A stretch of 64,000 nt of DNA from Bacteroides sp. CAG:530 (GTDB lineage: Bacteria; Bacteroidota; Bacteroidia; Bacteroidales; Bacteroidaceae): the NCBI GenBank assembly GCA_000434735.1, contig FR881281.1, positions 23,371 to 87,370 of the forward strand. The letters are read 5' to 3'. This document shows positions 1-9,375 of the stretch, one piece after another. The first letter of the stretch is position 1, and each line of letters starts with the position of its first letter. The translations under genes were made by a program, and so were the position numbers. The notes beneath the pieces were generated by a model. It worked only from the letters and a program-made list of their open reading frames with translations, ran no database searches and had not been told where the DNA came from.

Positions 1-766
1 GGCGGTTCAATATAATAAGCAACACCAATATCACTATAAATATCAATGCTGAAAGTGGTCTCAGTTCGGGAGTAAGTCCGCCTTTACGCGCATCGGCATA
101 GATATAGGTGGAAAGTGTTTCCAAACCTTGGTTACCGATGGTGAATACGGTAACGGCAAAATCATCGACCGAAATGGTAATGGCCAACAAGAATCCGCTT
201 ATCATTCCCGGACGAATCTCCGGGATGATGACCTTGCGCAACGCCTGCATCGGTGTAGCTCCCAAATCGAGTGCCGCCTCATAAAGATTAGGATTCATCT
301 GCTTGAGGCGAGGCAATACGCTAAGCACTACATATGGAGTACAAAACGTGATGTGCGCCAGCACTACGGTGGTGAATCCTTGCGTAATACCCAACGATAC
401 GAACAGCAAGAACAATGAGATACCGGTAATGATATCACCGTTAAGGATAGGTATGGTATTTATAAATCCCACAGCCTTACGATTTCTTGCCTTAAGATTG
501 TAGATGCCGATGGCGGCTATACTTCCTAATATGGTAGAAGCTGTAGCGGCTATCAATGCTATAAGAATGGTGTTTACAAAAGCGTTCATCAGCGAGTGAT
601 GCGCACCGGTATTAAGCAGAGACTCGTATAGCTTTAAAGAGAATCCAGTCCAGTTGCCCAGCACCTTAGCTTCGGTAAACGAATAGATTACGATAATTCC
701 GATTGGGGCATACAGCAAAATAAGCAATACCCACAGGTATACCTGCCCGATAATACGTTTTACCAT
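1..766 (-). CDS. potC: Polyamine-type ABC transporter permease PotC (partial, C-terminus cut by window edge)
   Basis: Inner-membrane permease of a spermidine/putrescine-type ABC importer, working with the PotB and PotA products next to it. The frame is open from ATG at 764-766 to base 1. It begins MVKRIIGQVYLWVLL, followed by a hydrophobic stretch (LLILLYAPIGIIVIYSF). The EAA loop that docks on the ATPase is clear (YEAALDLGATPMQALR, about 225-295 bp). About 255 residues are present, which is nearly the usual family length, so only the last few codons and any downstream potD lie outside. Its ATG sits inside the last codons of potB (7-bp overlap), which suggests translational coupling. Substrate class is inferred from family. 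Confidence 0.9.
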   Translation of the reverse strand, partial: MVKRIIGQVYLWVLLILLYAPIGIIVIYSFTEAKVLGNWTGFSLKLYESLLNTGAHHSLMNAFVNTILIALIAATASTILGSIAAIGIYNLKARNRKAVGFINTIPILNGDIITGISLFLLFVSLGITQGFTTVVLAHITFCTPYVVLSVLPRLKQMNPNLYEAALDLGATPMQALRKVIIPEIRPGMISGFLLAITISVDDFAVTVFTIGNQGLETLSTYIYADARKGGLTPELRPLSALIFIVILVLLIILNR

Positions 767-1557
767 ACTCCTCCTTTCTCCGCATCGCTCTGCTCGTCTG
801 AACTAAACAGAGTAGTAGCGGCAATAAGAAACAACATGATTAACGACAAGGCTGCACCGTAATTCCAGAGACTATTGTTGATATTCTCCTGAATGGTGGT
901 ACCGAACAGCTTGATATTGTTCATGGTTAGCAACTCGGCGATGGCGAACGTAGAGATGGTAGGCATAAACACCATCATCACTCCGCTGACAACACCGGGC
1001 ATAGAAAGCGGGAATACGACTTTCCAAAACACCTGAAACTGATTGGCTCCCAAGTCTTGCGCAGCCTCAATATAACTCTTGTCCATCTTCTGAAGCGTAT
1101 TGTAAATAGGGTAAATCATAAATGGAATGAAGTTATATATCATACCAAATATCAAGGCTCCTTCGCCCAACGGAAGTTTGCAAAAATCGAACAACGCTAC
1201 CGTAGCCAACGTGCGCACCAATATATTGACCCACATAGGCAGAATAAACAGCATGATAAGTGTGCGGGCATAACCCAAATTCTTACAATTATTAAGAATC
1301 CAAGCTGCCGGATAACCCAACAAGATACAACCTATAGTGGTTATCATGGCAATACCGATAGAATAAACAAATGTGTTTACAGCCTCTGGATGCGCAAAGA
1401 ACTTAGCGAAGTTCTCTAATGTAAGGTGTCCGGCATCGTCAGTAAAAGCGTAAACAACTATCAGCAGCAGCGGTATAATAACAAATATCGCCGAGAATAT
1501 AAGGTACGGCAGTACCCAACTCTTACGCGAAGAGAACAAATGAAATATTTTATTCAT
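760..1557 (-). CDS. potB: Polyamine-type ABC transporter permease PotB
   Basis: Second membrane permease of the same importer. The 265-residue product has about six hydrophobic segments, the first near residues 17-37. The EAA motif is around residues 160-180 (SYIEAAQDLGANQFQVFWKV), as in the BPD_transp_1 family. The gene follows potA by 17 bp and overlaps potC by 7 bp, so potA-potB-potC form one operon read leftwards. The start MNKIFHLFSS is the only ATG before the first membrane segment. Spermidine/putrescine is the family assignment; the sequence alone does not fix the substrate. Confidence 0.92.
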   Translation of the reverse strand: MNKIFHLFSSRKSWVLPYLIFSAIFVIIPLLLIVVYAFTDDAGHLTLENFAKFFAHPEAVNTFVYSIGIAMITTIGCILLGYPAAWILNNCKNLGYARTLIMLFILPMWVNILVRTLATVALFDFCKLPLGEGALIFGMIYNFIPFMIYPIYNTLQKMDKSYIEAAQDLGANQFQVFWKVVFPLSMPGVVSGVMMVFMPTISTFAIAELLTMNNIKLFGTTIQENINNSLWNYGAALSLIMLFLIAATTLFSSDEQSDAEKGGVW

Positions 1558-1574
1558 TTAGCGCCTATTGATTA

Positions 1575-2966
1575 TTAGATTACACGTATAGCATCTGCAG
1601 GAATAGTAATACCCACATGGTCGCCATCATCCCATACGTCATTAGTATCGACAAATACATTCTCGTCCCAATCGGAACATACGGTAAGGTGGTAATGATT
1701 TCCTTTATAAAGTATGAATTTCACTTCGCCAGTCAGCATGCCGTCTTCCGCATTATCCTGCAAAATGATTTTATCGAAATCGACCTCTACCTTTACATGC
1801 CCCCAGTCGCACGAAGCATCGCTCATGTCCACACGAGGACATTCAAACGTACAACCCAAGAATTCCACGTGAGTTTCGTCTACCATAGCAGCTTCGAACT
1901 CGTTGCATGTACGCTCTTTATGCATGATATGTATATCGAACGGCTTAACCAGCAAGCCGACTTCAGTTCCTGCCTCAAACGCATGATAGTCTTGTACCAA
2001 GAGTTCGTAATCGTCTACCAAAACCGTCATTTCATAATGCACACCTTTAAATATGCACGACTGCACTACTCCGCGCAGCTGAGCCATGTCTGAAACAGGG
2101 AATATATATAAGTCTTCGGGGCGAACCACAACATCCACCGGTACATCGTTACCGAAGTTCTTATCTACGCACTCAAAATCGTGTCCGCAGAAACGAACCA
2201 AGCAATCGTGAACCATAGTACCGTTCAAGATGTTACTTTCACCAATAAAGTCGGCTACGAAAGAGTTGGTAGGTTCATTATATATATCTATAGGAGTACC
2301 TATCTGCTGAATGCGTCCTTCGCTCATTACCACTATAGTATCGCTCAGCGTAAGAGCCTCTTCCTGATCGTGAGTTACATACACAAACGTAATACCAAGA
2401 CGCTTATGCATCTCCTTCAACTCCATCTGCATATCCTTACGCATCTTCAAGTCGAGCGCCGCCAATGGTTCGTCGAGCAACAACACCTCCGGTTCATTTA
2501 CAATAGCACGGGCTATGGCAACACGCTGTTGCTGACCTCCCGACAAAGAGTTCACATCGCGATATTCATAGTCGGTCATTCCCACCATGCGTAACGCCAC
2601 CTTTACTTTCTTTTCGATTTCCGGTTTCGACATTTTCTTCAGCTTCAAGCCAAAAGCGATATTGTCGAACACATTAAGATGAGGGAATAAGGCGTACTTC
2701 TGGAACACCGTATTCACAGGACGACGGTGCGGAGGTGTTTGGGTAATCTCCTTACCGCCAATATATATTTCACCCTCCGACGCTGTCTGAAAACCAGCTA
2801 TTAACCGCAGAAGCGTAGTCTTACCACAACCCGAAGGACCTAATATAGTTACAAACTCACCTTTTCGGATAGACAAGTTCACATTGTCCAATGCGGTCTT
2901 TTCTCCAAAGAATTTAGACACACTCTTTACTTCGATGATTGGTTTGTTCTCTGCTTGCATAAACAT
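1575..2966 (-). CDS. potA: Polyamine-type ABC transporter ATP-binding protein PotA (extended C-terminus)
   Basis: ATPase that powers the PotBC permease. The N-terminal 240 residues hold the ABC domain: Walker A GPSGCGKTT (residues ~43-51), signature LSGGQQQRVAIARA, Walker B LLLDEP and the switch His in VYVTHDQEEA. A TOBE-like regulatory region follows. At 463 residues it is clearly longer than the roughly 380 of E. coli PotA, and the extra 100 or so residues look like a second TOBE-like unit. Two ATGs lie two codons apart (2966 and 2960) and either may be used. It is first in the operon; a -7 element lies just upstream, so the leader is very short. Confidence 0.93.
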   Translation of the reverse strand: MFMQAENKPIIEVKSVSKFFGEKTALDNVNLSIRKGEFVTILGPSGCGKTTLLRLIAGFQTASEGEIYIGGKEITQTPPHRRPVNTVFQKYALFPHLNVFDNIAFGLKLKKMSKPEIEKKVKVALRMVGMTDYEYRDVNSLSGGQQQRVAIARAIVNEPEVLLLDEPLAALDLKMRKDMQMELKEMHKRLGITFVYVTHDQEEALTLSDTIVVMSEGRIQQIGTPIDIYNEPTNSFVADFIGESNILNGTMVHDCLVRFCGHDFECVDKNFGNDVPVDVVVRPEDLYIFPVSDMAQLRGVVQSCIFKGVHYEMTVLVDDYELLVQDYHAFEAGTEVGLLVKPFDIHIMHKERTCNEFEAAMVDETHVEFLGCTFECPRVDMSDASCDWGHVKVEVDFDKIILQDNAEDGMLTGEVKFILYKGNHYHLTVCSDWDENVFVDTNDVWDDGDHVGITIPADAIRVI

Positions 2967-2983
2967 TTATAAATTACGGGCTG

Positions 2984-2991
2984 CAAAGGTA
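2984..2991 (-). promoter_or_regulatory. Bacteroides-type -7 element for potABC
   Basis: TACCTTTG on the minus strand fits the Bacteroides -7 consensus TAnnTTTG. The start site would fall near 2977, about 11 bases before the first potA ATG. No clear -33 TTTG was identified. Confidence 0.45.
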
Positions 2992-3090
2992 CATATTATA
3001 TAGCGTTTAGAATGTAGTTTATCGAATTTTATTTCATTTTATGCATATAATTGCATTCATTTGTACTTTTGCATATTTTATACCCGATAT

Positions 3091-4194
3091 TTACTTATCG
3101 TGTATAGCATAGAAATATGTGTCGAGCAAGCGTTTAGCCGCCGAAAAAGAGGTTACACTTCCTTGCAACACTGCGTCTTCTTCGCTGCGAAGCATCGACG
3201 CTATATTAGGATTATTATAGAAACTATCGCGCAATTGTTCTTCTATGGTTTCATACATCCAATACTTTGACTGCTCGTTACGGCGATATTGGAAATAACC
3301 ATTGGCTTTAACGAAATCGAAGTAGCTGTATATCATATCCCATACCTCCTTAATGCCAAAACCATAGAAGCCCGAGTAAGTAAGTACTTGAGGAGTCCAT
3401 CCGGATTCTGGCGCAGGGAACAAATGCAACGCATTGCGGAAATGAGCAGCCGCCAACTTCGCCTTTTCTATATTGCTTCCGTCGGCCTTGTTGATTACGA
3501 TGCCATCCGCCATCTCCATAATACCGCGCTTTATGCCCTGCAGCTCATCGCCGGTACCTGCCAACTGGATAAGCAAAAAGAAATCTACCATTGAGTGGAC
3601 TGCCGTTTCACTCTGCCCCACTCCAACCGTTTCTACGAATATCTTATCGAATCCGGCGGCTTCGCATAATATAATGGTTTCGCGTGTCTTTCTTGCCACA
3701 CCGCCTAACGAGCCGGCGGTTGGACTAGGACGTATAAATGAATCTGGATGAACAGACAACTTCTCCATGCGGGTCTTGTCGCCTAGAATACTACCTTTAG
3801 AGCGTTCACTACTTGGGTCGATAGCCAACACAGCCAACTTACCACCACGTTCAAGCACATGCAGTCCGAAGACATCGATAGACGTACTTTTTCCCGCTCC
3901 GGGCACTCCACTAATACCGATACGGATAGAATTGCCGGAATAAGGCAAACATTTCTCTATCACCTCTTGAGCCAATGCCTGATGTTCGGGCTTAACACTC
4001 TCTACAAGCGTAACAGCCTGACTTAGCACCGTTATATCGCCCTTTACTATACCTTCTACATACTCTCCTGCCGTAAAAGTCCGGCGGTGAGGCCGTTTAC
4101 GCAAGTTGAGATACGGGTTTATTATACCGGGCTGCTCAATACCCTTATTGACAGCCAGTCCTTTATATTCTTCACTGTTTTCGGGGTGTTCCAT
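3091..4194 (-). CDS. meaB: MeaB/ArgK-family GTPase, methylmalonyl-CoA mutase chaperone
   Basis: G-protein chaperone that protects and reloads adenosylcobalamin in methylmalonyl-CoA mutase, the enzyme of the succinate-propionate route used by Bacteroides. The 367-residue product has the P-loop GVPGAGKST at residues 96-104, DPSS (~126), the switch segment ETVGVGQSE and the base-recognition motif NKAD. Length is a little over the family norm because of an N-terminal extension before the helical FTAGEYVEGI segment. The mutase genes themselves are not in this window. It lies 21 bp downstream of the DUF1573 gene and is probably co-transcribed with it. Confidence 0.93.
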   Translation of the reverse strand: MEHPENSEEYKGLAVNKGIEQPGIINPYLNLRKRPHRRTFTAGEYVEGIVKGDITVLSQAVTLVESVKPEHQALAQEVIEKCLPYSGNSIRIGISGVPGAGKSTSIDVFGLHVLERGGKLAVLAIDPSSERSKGSILGDKTRMEKLSVHPDSFIRPSPTAGSLGGVARKTRETIILCEAAGFDKIFVETVGVGQSETAVHSMVDFFLLIQLAGTGDELQGIKRGIMEMADGIVINKADGSNIEKAKLAAAHFRNALHLFPAPESGWTPQVLTYSGFYGFGIKEVWDMIYSYFDFVKANGYFQYRRNEQSKYWMYETIEEQLRDSFYNNPNIASMLRSEEDAVLQGSVTSFSAAKRLLDTYFYAIHDK

Positions 4195-4215
4195 AATATC
4201 TTCAGTATTTTCAGG

Positions 4216-5292
4216 TTATTTCTTTATAGTGGCCTTTACTCTTATCACTACCGAAGGCGACGCTGGGTCATTGGTTATCATCAACACACGCGGTACACCT
4301 TTTACGCGAGGCAAGTTTTCAGTCAATACGGTTATTTTCATTTTTGTAGATTCGCCAGGCTTCAATACAGTCTTCTTCAATTTTACAGCCAAGGCTATAT
4401 TAAAGACTTGCATATCTTGTATCGTCAAATCCGACTTCCCGGTATTGGTGATAATGACTGTCTGCGATTTTTTCTGATGAGGATTCAAATCGAGAAACTC
4501 AACTTTAGTAGACGACAGAGAGATATGCGGCGGATTCTTCTTCTGTAATTCTGTCTGGTTAGAAAAATCGGGAAGCAGTACGGCAGAAACCGGAATTTCG
4601 TTTTCAGCACTTACCTTATCGCCCGAGAAGCGAGACAGATATACCGAAGCACGTGTAATACCAAATTTGGGAAGTTTGTCGGTATCAAGCGTAACTTTTA
4701 TAACGCCATTCTTACCGCGTCCCAATGTTTCTGGTTCGGCTTTCGCACTTAAATAAGGAGGCAAGTGCATAAGCACCGGCTGGTATGCCTTACTCGATGT
4801 GTTGGCAACCAACAATGTCACCTCTGGATTCTCACCTTTATATACATTGTCGAATTCTATCTCGTCTTTATCCAAGCGAATAGCTCCGAATCCTACGGGA
4901 TGAGTGAACGAATAGTTCTTTGAATCGGCGGTAACCTCACCGTTAAACTCCACATATAAAGGCATATCCGACGCATTACAATAAATGCCTAACTCTTTAT
5001 AAAAATGTCCTATCGCCTTTGCGTCGAAAACAGCGGTTACACTGCCTTTTCCACCTGCCGGGATGGGCGACTTTGTCCATTCTACATCGGTACATCCGCA
5101 AGAGGAATATACTTTAGATATTACAAGAGGCTTATTGCCGGTGTTGGTGAAATTATATGTTATCGTTACTGGCTTGTTCCACAATACGTACCCCAACTCC
5201 TGAACTTTCTTATCAAATTCTATTTTAGGCTGGGCATACAAGGCCAAGCTTAACATCGACAGTAAACCAAATATATATAATGTGCGCTTCAT
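4216..5292 (-). CDS. DUF1573 domain secreted protein
   Basis: A 358-residue exported protein of unknown function. The start MKRTLYIFGLLSMLSLALYA gives a clean signal peptide ending at ALYAQ; an upstream ATG in the same frame (5352) would place 20 polar residues before it and lies upstream of the likely promoter. After residue 20 a DUF1573 unit (VQELGYVLWNKPVTITYNF, CGCTDVEW) is followed by at least one more immunoglobulin-like repeat of the same type near residues 260-350 (VEFLDLNPHQKKSQTVIITN). Such domains resemble ASPM/MSP-like beta-sandwiches. First gene of a two-gene unit with meaB; no functional link between the two is obvious. Confidence 0.85.
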   Translation of the reverse strand: MKRTLYIFGLLSMLSLALYAQPKIEFDKKVQELGYVLWNKPVTITYNFTNTGNKPLVISKVYSSCGCTDVEWTKSPIPAGGKGSVTAVFDAKAIGHFYKELGIYCNASDMPLYVEFNGEVTADSKNYSFTHPVGFGAIRLDKDEIEFDNVYKGENPEVTLLVANTSSKAYQPVLMHLPPYLSAKAEPETLGRGKNGVIKVTLDTDKLPKFGITRASVYLSRFSGDKVSAENEIPVSAVLLPDFSNQTELQKKNPPHISLSSTKVEFLDLNPHQKKSQTVIITNTGKSDLTIQDMQVFNIALAVKLKKTVLKPGESTKMKITVLTENLPRVKGVPRVLMITNDPASPSVVIRVKATIKK

Positions 5293-5317
5293 TCTGTAAT
5301 TGTTTTTATTATTTAGA

Positions 5318-5325
5318 CAAAGATA
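5318..5325 (-). promoter_or_regulatory. Bacteroides-type promoter for DUF1573-meaB
   Basis: TATCTTTG on the minus strand matches TAnnTTTG. A TTTG at 5348-5345 lies 19 bp upstream, the usual place of the -33 box. Transcription would start near 5311, supporting ATG 5292 as the DUF1573 start. Confidence 0.6.
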
Positions 5326-5590
5326 AATAGAAATCGGCAATGAGCAAAACAATTATTCCCGCATTAAACCACTATTAACCATACAATAATGACATTACAA
5401 GTAAATATTATTCCACACAGCATAAGGTACAAGCTATCAAAAGCATACAATATACGCTAAAATAATACATAAAACACCACAAGTTTTTAAAACTATTCTC
5501 TAATACACAATCCACTTCATAAATATGTATTAAATTAGTACCCGAATATAACGATGCAAAAACATGAAATATCGAATAGAACATTATAAC

Positions 5591-7468
5591 ATGAAAACAC
5601 TTGTAAGAATCACCTTTTTAGTGCTATGCACGCTTTTGCCTTTAGCTTGTTCTAATAATGCCTACAAACAAGTAGACGTATTAATTATAGGAGGAGGAGC
5701 CAGCGGTACCACAGCCGGCATTCAGTCTGCACGCATGGGAGTAGAAACCCTGATAATAGAAGAGTCGCCTTGGTTGGGAGGCATGCTTACCGCCGCTGGG
5801 GTAAGTGCCGTCGATGGCAACTATAATCTGCGGGCCGGCTTATGGGGCGAGTTTCTGAATAAAGTGTCGCAGTATTACGGTGGACTCGACTCACTTAGGA
5901 CAGGATGGGTAAGCAGTGTATTATTCGAGCCGTCGGTAGGAAATAAGATTTTCCATGAGTTAGCGGAAGTAGAAAAAGAGTTTCTCGAAGTGTGTGGAGA
6001 AACAACATGCCAAGCGGTTAAGCAGACTTCCGAAGGATGGGAGGTAATAGCCCAAAAGAAGAACGGTACAAAGATGCGCGTCAAGGCAAAGGTTCTTATA
6101 GACGCCACTGAGCTTGGAGACATCGCCAAGCAATTCGTAAAATACGATATCGGTATGGAAAGTAAGTACGATACGCACGAAGACATTGCGCCCGACAGCG
6201 CCAACAACATAGTGCAAGACTTGACTTACGTGGCTATACTGAAAGACTATGGAAAAGATGTCACCATTCCCCGCCCCGAGGGATACGACCCGAAAGAATT
6301 TGCATGCGCATGTTCTAATCCGATATGCGTTACTCCTAAAGAGCCCAACAGAGTATGGTCGAAAGATATGATGATTACTTACGGCAAACTGCCCAACAAT
6401 AAGTATATGATAAACTGGCCCATTGAAGGGAACGACTATTATATCAACTTGATAGAGATGACTCCCGAAGAGCGCACCAATGCGTTGCAATACGCCAAGG
6501 ACTTCACAATGCGGTTTATATATTTCATACAACATGAATTGGGCTATAATCATTTGGCTCTGGCCGACGATGAATTTCCTACAGCCGACAAGCTGCCGTT
6601 TATTCCATATCACCGTGAATCGAGGAGAATACACGGAAAAGTAAGATTCACGTTGAATCATATAACAAACCTGTATAATCAGCCTCAACCGCTTTACCGC
6701 ACCAGCATAGCGGTTGGCGATTATCCGGTAGACCATCACCATACACGCTATCACGGATACGATGAATTGCCTAATCTGTATTTCCATCCGATACCGTCCT
6801 TCTCCTTGCCGCTTGGAGTCATGATTCCCGACAGTTGCAAGAACTTGATAGTAGCCGAGAAGTCTATATCCGTATCGAATATCGTAAACGGATGCACTCG
6901 TCTACAACCTGTGGTTCTGCAATTGGGACAAGCGGCAGGAATATTAGGAGCTATCGCAGTAAAAAAGGATATCGCTGTAGAAAATGTCTCGGTAAGAGAT
7001 GTACAAGACGAGGTTTTAGCCGCCAACGGCTACTTGCTTCCGTATCTTGATGTTCCGGCAACCGACAGCCGATTTAAATCTTATCAGCGCATCGGCTCTA
7101 CCGGAATATTGAAAGGCGTAGGAAAAAACGTAGAATGGACAAATCAAACATGGCTACGCGCTGATACTGTATTACTGAAAAAGGAGCTCTGCGGAATAGT
7201 AGACATATATCCGTACGCCAATAAACTGATGGATTTCACTTCTCCCGACAAGGTGACTGTAAAAGAGGCAGTAATGCTTGTAGCTTCAATTGCAAAACAA
7301 GAAAATATTGCCCTAAAAGACAGCGAACAAAAACTATGGAATGACTGCGGACTAACAGATTGGAACGAAAGTAGAGATATAACTCGTGGCGAAATGGCTA
7401 TACTTATAGATAAGGTGCTCGACCCATTCCATAAGAAACCGGTAGATATAACAGGACAACTGAATTAA
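5591..7468 (+). CDS. FAD-dependent oxidoreductase, lipoprotein
   Basis: Predicted secreted lipoprotein flavoenzyme of the FAD_oxidored family; substrate unknown. The start at 5591 is chosen because MKTLVRITFLVLCTLLPLAC is a lipoprotein signal with lipobox PLAC; the upstream ATG (5564) adds nine polar residues. The dinucleotide-binding motif VLIIGGGASGTTAG sits around residues 31-44. The flavoprotein core runs to about residue 500. The last ~110 residues (VKEAVMLVASIAKQEN, ITRGEMAILIDKVLDPF) resemble an S-layer-homology-like module. Monocistronic: promoter region 5293-5590 shows no clear -7 box on the plus strand, and a strong hairpin follows the stop. Similar proteins are sometimes named 'xanthan lyase', which the sequence does not support. 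Confidence 0.85.
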   Translation: MKTLVRITFLVLCTLLPLACSNNAYKQVDVLIIGGGASGTTAGIQSARMGVETLIIEESPWLGGMLTAAGVSAVDGNYNLRAGLWGEFLNKVSQYYGGLDSLRTGWVSSVLFEPSVGNKIFHELAEVEKEFLEVCGETTCQAVKQTSEGWEVIAQKKNGTKMRVKAKVLIDATELGDIAKQFVKYDIGMESKYDTHEDIAPDSANNIVQDLTYVAILKDYGKDVTIPRPEGYDPKEFACACSNPICVTPKEPNRVWSKDMMITYGKLPNNKYMINWPIEGNDYYINLIEMTPEERTNALQYAKDFTMRFIYFIQHELGYNHLALADDEFPTADKLPFIPYHRESRRIHGKVRFTLNHITNLYNQPQPLYRTSIAVGDYPVDHHHTRYHGYDELPNLYFHPIPSFSLPLGVMIPDSCKNLIVAEKSISVSNIVNGCTRLQPVVLQLGQAAGILGAIAVKKDIAVENVSVRDVQDEVLAANGYLLPYLDVPATDSRFKSYQRIGSTGILKGVGKNVEWTNQTWLRADTVLLKKELCGIVDIYPYANKLMDFTSPDKVTVKEAVMLVASIAKQENIALKDSEQKLWNDCGLTDWNESRDITRGEMAILIDKVLDPFHKKPVDITGQLN

Positions 7469-7483
7469 TTCCCCAATAAAAAA

Positions 7484-7533
7484 TTATCTCACTACTACCG
7501 TAGTGAAAATGTGTGACGGTAGTAGTGAGATAA
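7484..7533. terminator. Bidirectional terminator between the FAD oxidoreductase and cdaA
   Basis: Perfect 18-bp inverted repeat (7484-7501 and 7516-7533) with a 14-nt loop, between convergent genes. An A-run precedes it (T-run for minus-strand transcripts). Confidence 0.8.
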
Positions 7534-7560
7534 CTTTAATAAGAAAAGCAATAGATTATT

Positions 7561-8376
7561 TTATTTTTCTGTCTTCTCAGCCTTCTGCTCTGAAGACTTC
7601 TTCGACTTGTCATTAGTAAGCATACGCTCAAGTTCCTCCGGAGTAAGGCGCAAATGGAACTCGCCCTGATAAGCTACCGATATGCCACCGGTTTCTTCGG
7701 AAACAATGATAGCCAACGCATCTGTTTCCTGAGAGATACCAAGCGCGGCGCGATGACGCAAACCCAACTCTTTAGGTATATTCAGATTATGCGAAACAGG
7801 AAGAATACATCCGGCAGCCTTAATACGCTTATTGCTGATTATCATAGCACCATCGTGCAACGGACTGTTCTTAAAGAAAATATTTTCTATCAGACGCTGG
7901 TTGATATTGGCATCTATAATATCTCCGGTACGAGCCACGTCGTCGAGCGGGAAATCACGTTCCACCACTATCAGTGCTCCTACCTTTCCCTTACTCATGT
8001 TCATGCAAGCCATCACAATAGGCATGATATCCTCTTTATTGTCGGTTTCTTTCTTTCCGCCAGAGAAAAAGCGGAATATACTGCTGCTGCGATGACGCGA
8101 GCCAAGCGAAAGAAGGAAATGACGAATCTCGTCTTGAAACAGCACGATAAGAGCTATAACTCCTACACTTACCAACTTATCGAATATAGAACCGAGCAAA
8201 CGCATCTGCAAGACCTGCGACACGATAAGCCAAATAACAATAAACACCAATATACCAATAAACACATTGATAGAGCCCGAAGACTTCATCAGCTTATAGG
8301 TTTTATAAAGCAGATAGGCAACCAGCAGGATGTCTATAATATCTTTTATCGTCAATATGGAAATATCAAAAGGCAT
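7561..8376 (-). CDS. cdaA: Diadenylate cyclase CdaA (membrane-bound, c-di-AMP synthesis)
   Basis: Makes cyclic di-AMP from two ATP. The 271-residue protein has three N-terminal membrane segments (about residues 10-27, 37-55 and 62-80), then the DisA_N catalytic domain. The DGA motif is at residues 175-177 (SPLHDGAMII) and the RHR motif at 207-209 (GLRHRAALG); both are the ATP-binding signatures of diadenylate cyclases. The charged C-terminal tail (KKSSEQKAEKTEK) is typically variable. The gene lies 19 bp downstream of folP and is probably co-transcribed with it. No CdaR-like regulator is nearby. Confidence 0.93.
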   Translation of the reverse strand: MPFDISILTIKDIIDILLVAYLLYKTYKLMKSSGSINVFIGILVFIVIWLIVSQVLQMRLLGSIFDKLVSVGVIALIVLFQDEIRHFLLSLGSRHRSSSIFRFFSGGKKETDNKEDIMPIVMACMNMSKGKVGALIVVERDFPLDDVARTGDIIDANINQRLIENIFFKNSPLHDGAMIISNKRIKAAGCILPVSHNLNIPKELGLRHRAALGISQETDALAIIVSEETGGISVAYQGEFHLRLTPEELERMLTNDKSKKSSEQKAEKTEK

Positions 8377-8395
8377 ATCGTTTTATCTTGTTGAA

Positions 8396-9256
8396 TTATA
8401 ATTCTTTCTGCAATCCTCGCATTGCGGCGAATATCTGTACGGCTTCTGCTGCAGCACGCACATCGTGCACACGCAGTATGTCGGCTCCTTTCATCAGCGA
8501 AATAGTGTTTATCACCGTAGTTCCGTTAAGTGCGTCTTCAGGACCGCCGCCAAGCAGTTTGTAAATCATCGACTTACGCGAAACGCCTACTAACACGGGC
8601 AACTCAAACATAGAGAATTCTTCCATGTGGTTAAGCAGTTCGTAGTTGTGCTCTAAGGTCTTTCCAAATCCGAAGCCAGGGTCGAGGATTATATCTTTCA
8701 CGCCCAAGTCGCGCAAGCGGCGTACTTTATCAGAAAAGTAACACAGCACTTCTTTCATCAAATTATCATAATGAGGATTCAGCTGCATGTTCTGCGGAGT
8801 TCCCTGCATATGCATTATAATATAAGGTACGCCCAACTGCGCTACCGTAGCGAACATATCCTTATCCATCTCGCCTGCCGCTATATCATTTATGATGGCC
8901 ACTCCGTATTCTTCCACACACATACGGGCTACATCGGCACGGAAAGTATCTACCGATACCACAGCGTCCGGACATTCGGCAAAGACGATGCGTAAACCAT
9001 TACGAAGACGGTCCATCTCTTCCACTGGACTTATATTCTCAGCGTTTGGGCGCGATGAATAAGCTCCTATATCGATTATGCTTCCGCCCTCGTCTATTAT
9101 CTGACGGGTGCGAGCCGCTATTTCCGCTTCGGTCTGTTTGCGGCTTCCGGCATAAAAAGAGTCGGGGGTAACATTCAATATACCCATCACCTGCGGGTAG
9201 GACAAATCCATCAACCGCCCATTTACATTGATATATTTCGATATAGAATCTTTCAT
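8396..9256 (-). CDS. folP: Dihydropteroate synthase
   Basis: Condenses p-aminobenzoate with dihydropterin pyrophosphate in folate synthesis; target of sulfonamides. The 286-residue product shows the family motifs in order: MGILNVTPDSF near residue 24, DIGAYSSRP, NDIAAG, DPGFGFGKT (pterin binding) and VGVSRKSMI. These are intact and of normal length, so it looks like the chromosomal housekeeping copy, not a sul gene. First gene of the folP-cdaA pair and divergent from murF across 119 bp that hold a promoter for each side. Confidence 0.95.
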   Translation of the reverse strand: MKDSISKYINVNGRLMDLSYPQVMGILNVTPDSFYAGSRKQTEAEIAARTRQIIDEGGSIIDIGAYSSRPNAENISPVEEMDRLRNGLRIVFAECPDAVVSVDTFRADVARMCVEEYGVAIINDIAAGEMDKDMFATVAQLGVPYIIMHMQGTPQNMQLNPHYDNLMKEVLCYFSDKVRRLRDLGVKDIILDPGFGFGKTLEHNYELLNHMEEFSMFELPVLVGVSRKSMIYKLLGGGPEDALNGTTVINTISLMKGADILRVHDVRAAAEAVQIFAAMRGLQKEL

Positions 9257-9284
9257 TATCTGCGTAGTTCTTGGTTTCTGCCGA

Positions 9285-9292
9285 CAAACTTA
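9285..9292 (-). promoter_or_regulatory. Bacteroides-type -7 element for folP-cdaA
   Basis: TAAGTTTG on the minus strand matches TAnnTTTG. Start site would be near 9279, about 22 bases ahead of the folP ATG. Confidence 0.55.
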
Positions 9293-9339
9293 CTAAATAA
9301 TTTCGAGTTATATTTCTGAAAGAAACCGAAGATTTTATC

Positions 9340-9347
9340 TAAGTTTG
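9340..9347 (+). promoter_or_regulatory. Bacteroides-type -7 element for murF
   Basis: TAAGTTTG matches TAnnTTTG and faces murF, whose ATG is 29 bases further on. It is the mirror partner of the folP promoter 48 bp away. Confidence 0.55.
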
Positions 9348-9375
9348 CAACTCAATATTATAAAAAGCGTAAGCT

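Noticed and set aside
3064..3071. TACTTTTG on the plus strand as a promoter
   Set aside because: There is no plus-strand gene downstream; it lies next to the meaB stop and is probably chance.
4087..4548. Open frame of 153 codons on the plus strand
   Set aside because: It lies antisense to the DUF1573 and meaB genes, which have clear domains, and its peptide is unlike any family.
5960..6787. Open frame of 275 codons on the minus strand
   Set aside because: It is a shadow of the FAD oxidoreductase gene; the plus strand carries the recognisable protein.
8396..9256. folP as an acquired sulfonamide-resistance gene
   Set aside because: Motifs, length and its pairing with cdaA fit the chromosomal enzyme; no mobile-element signs are nearby.
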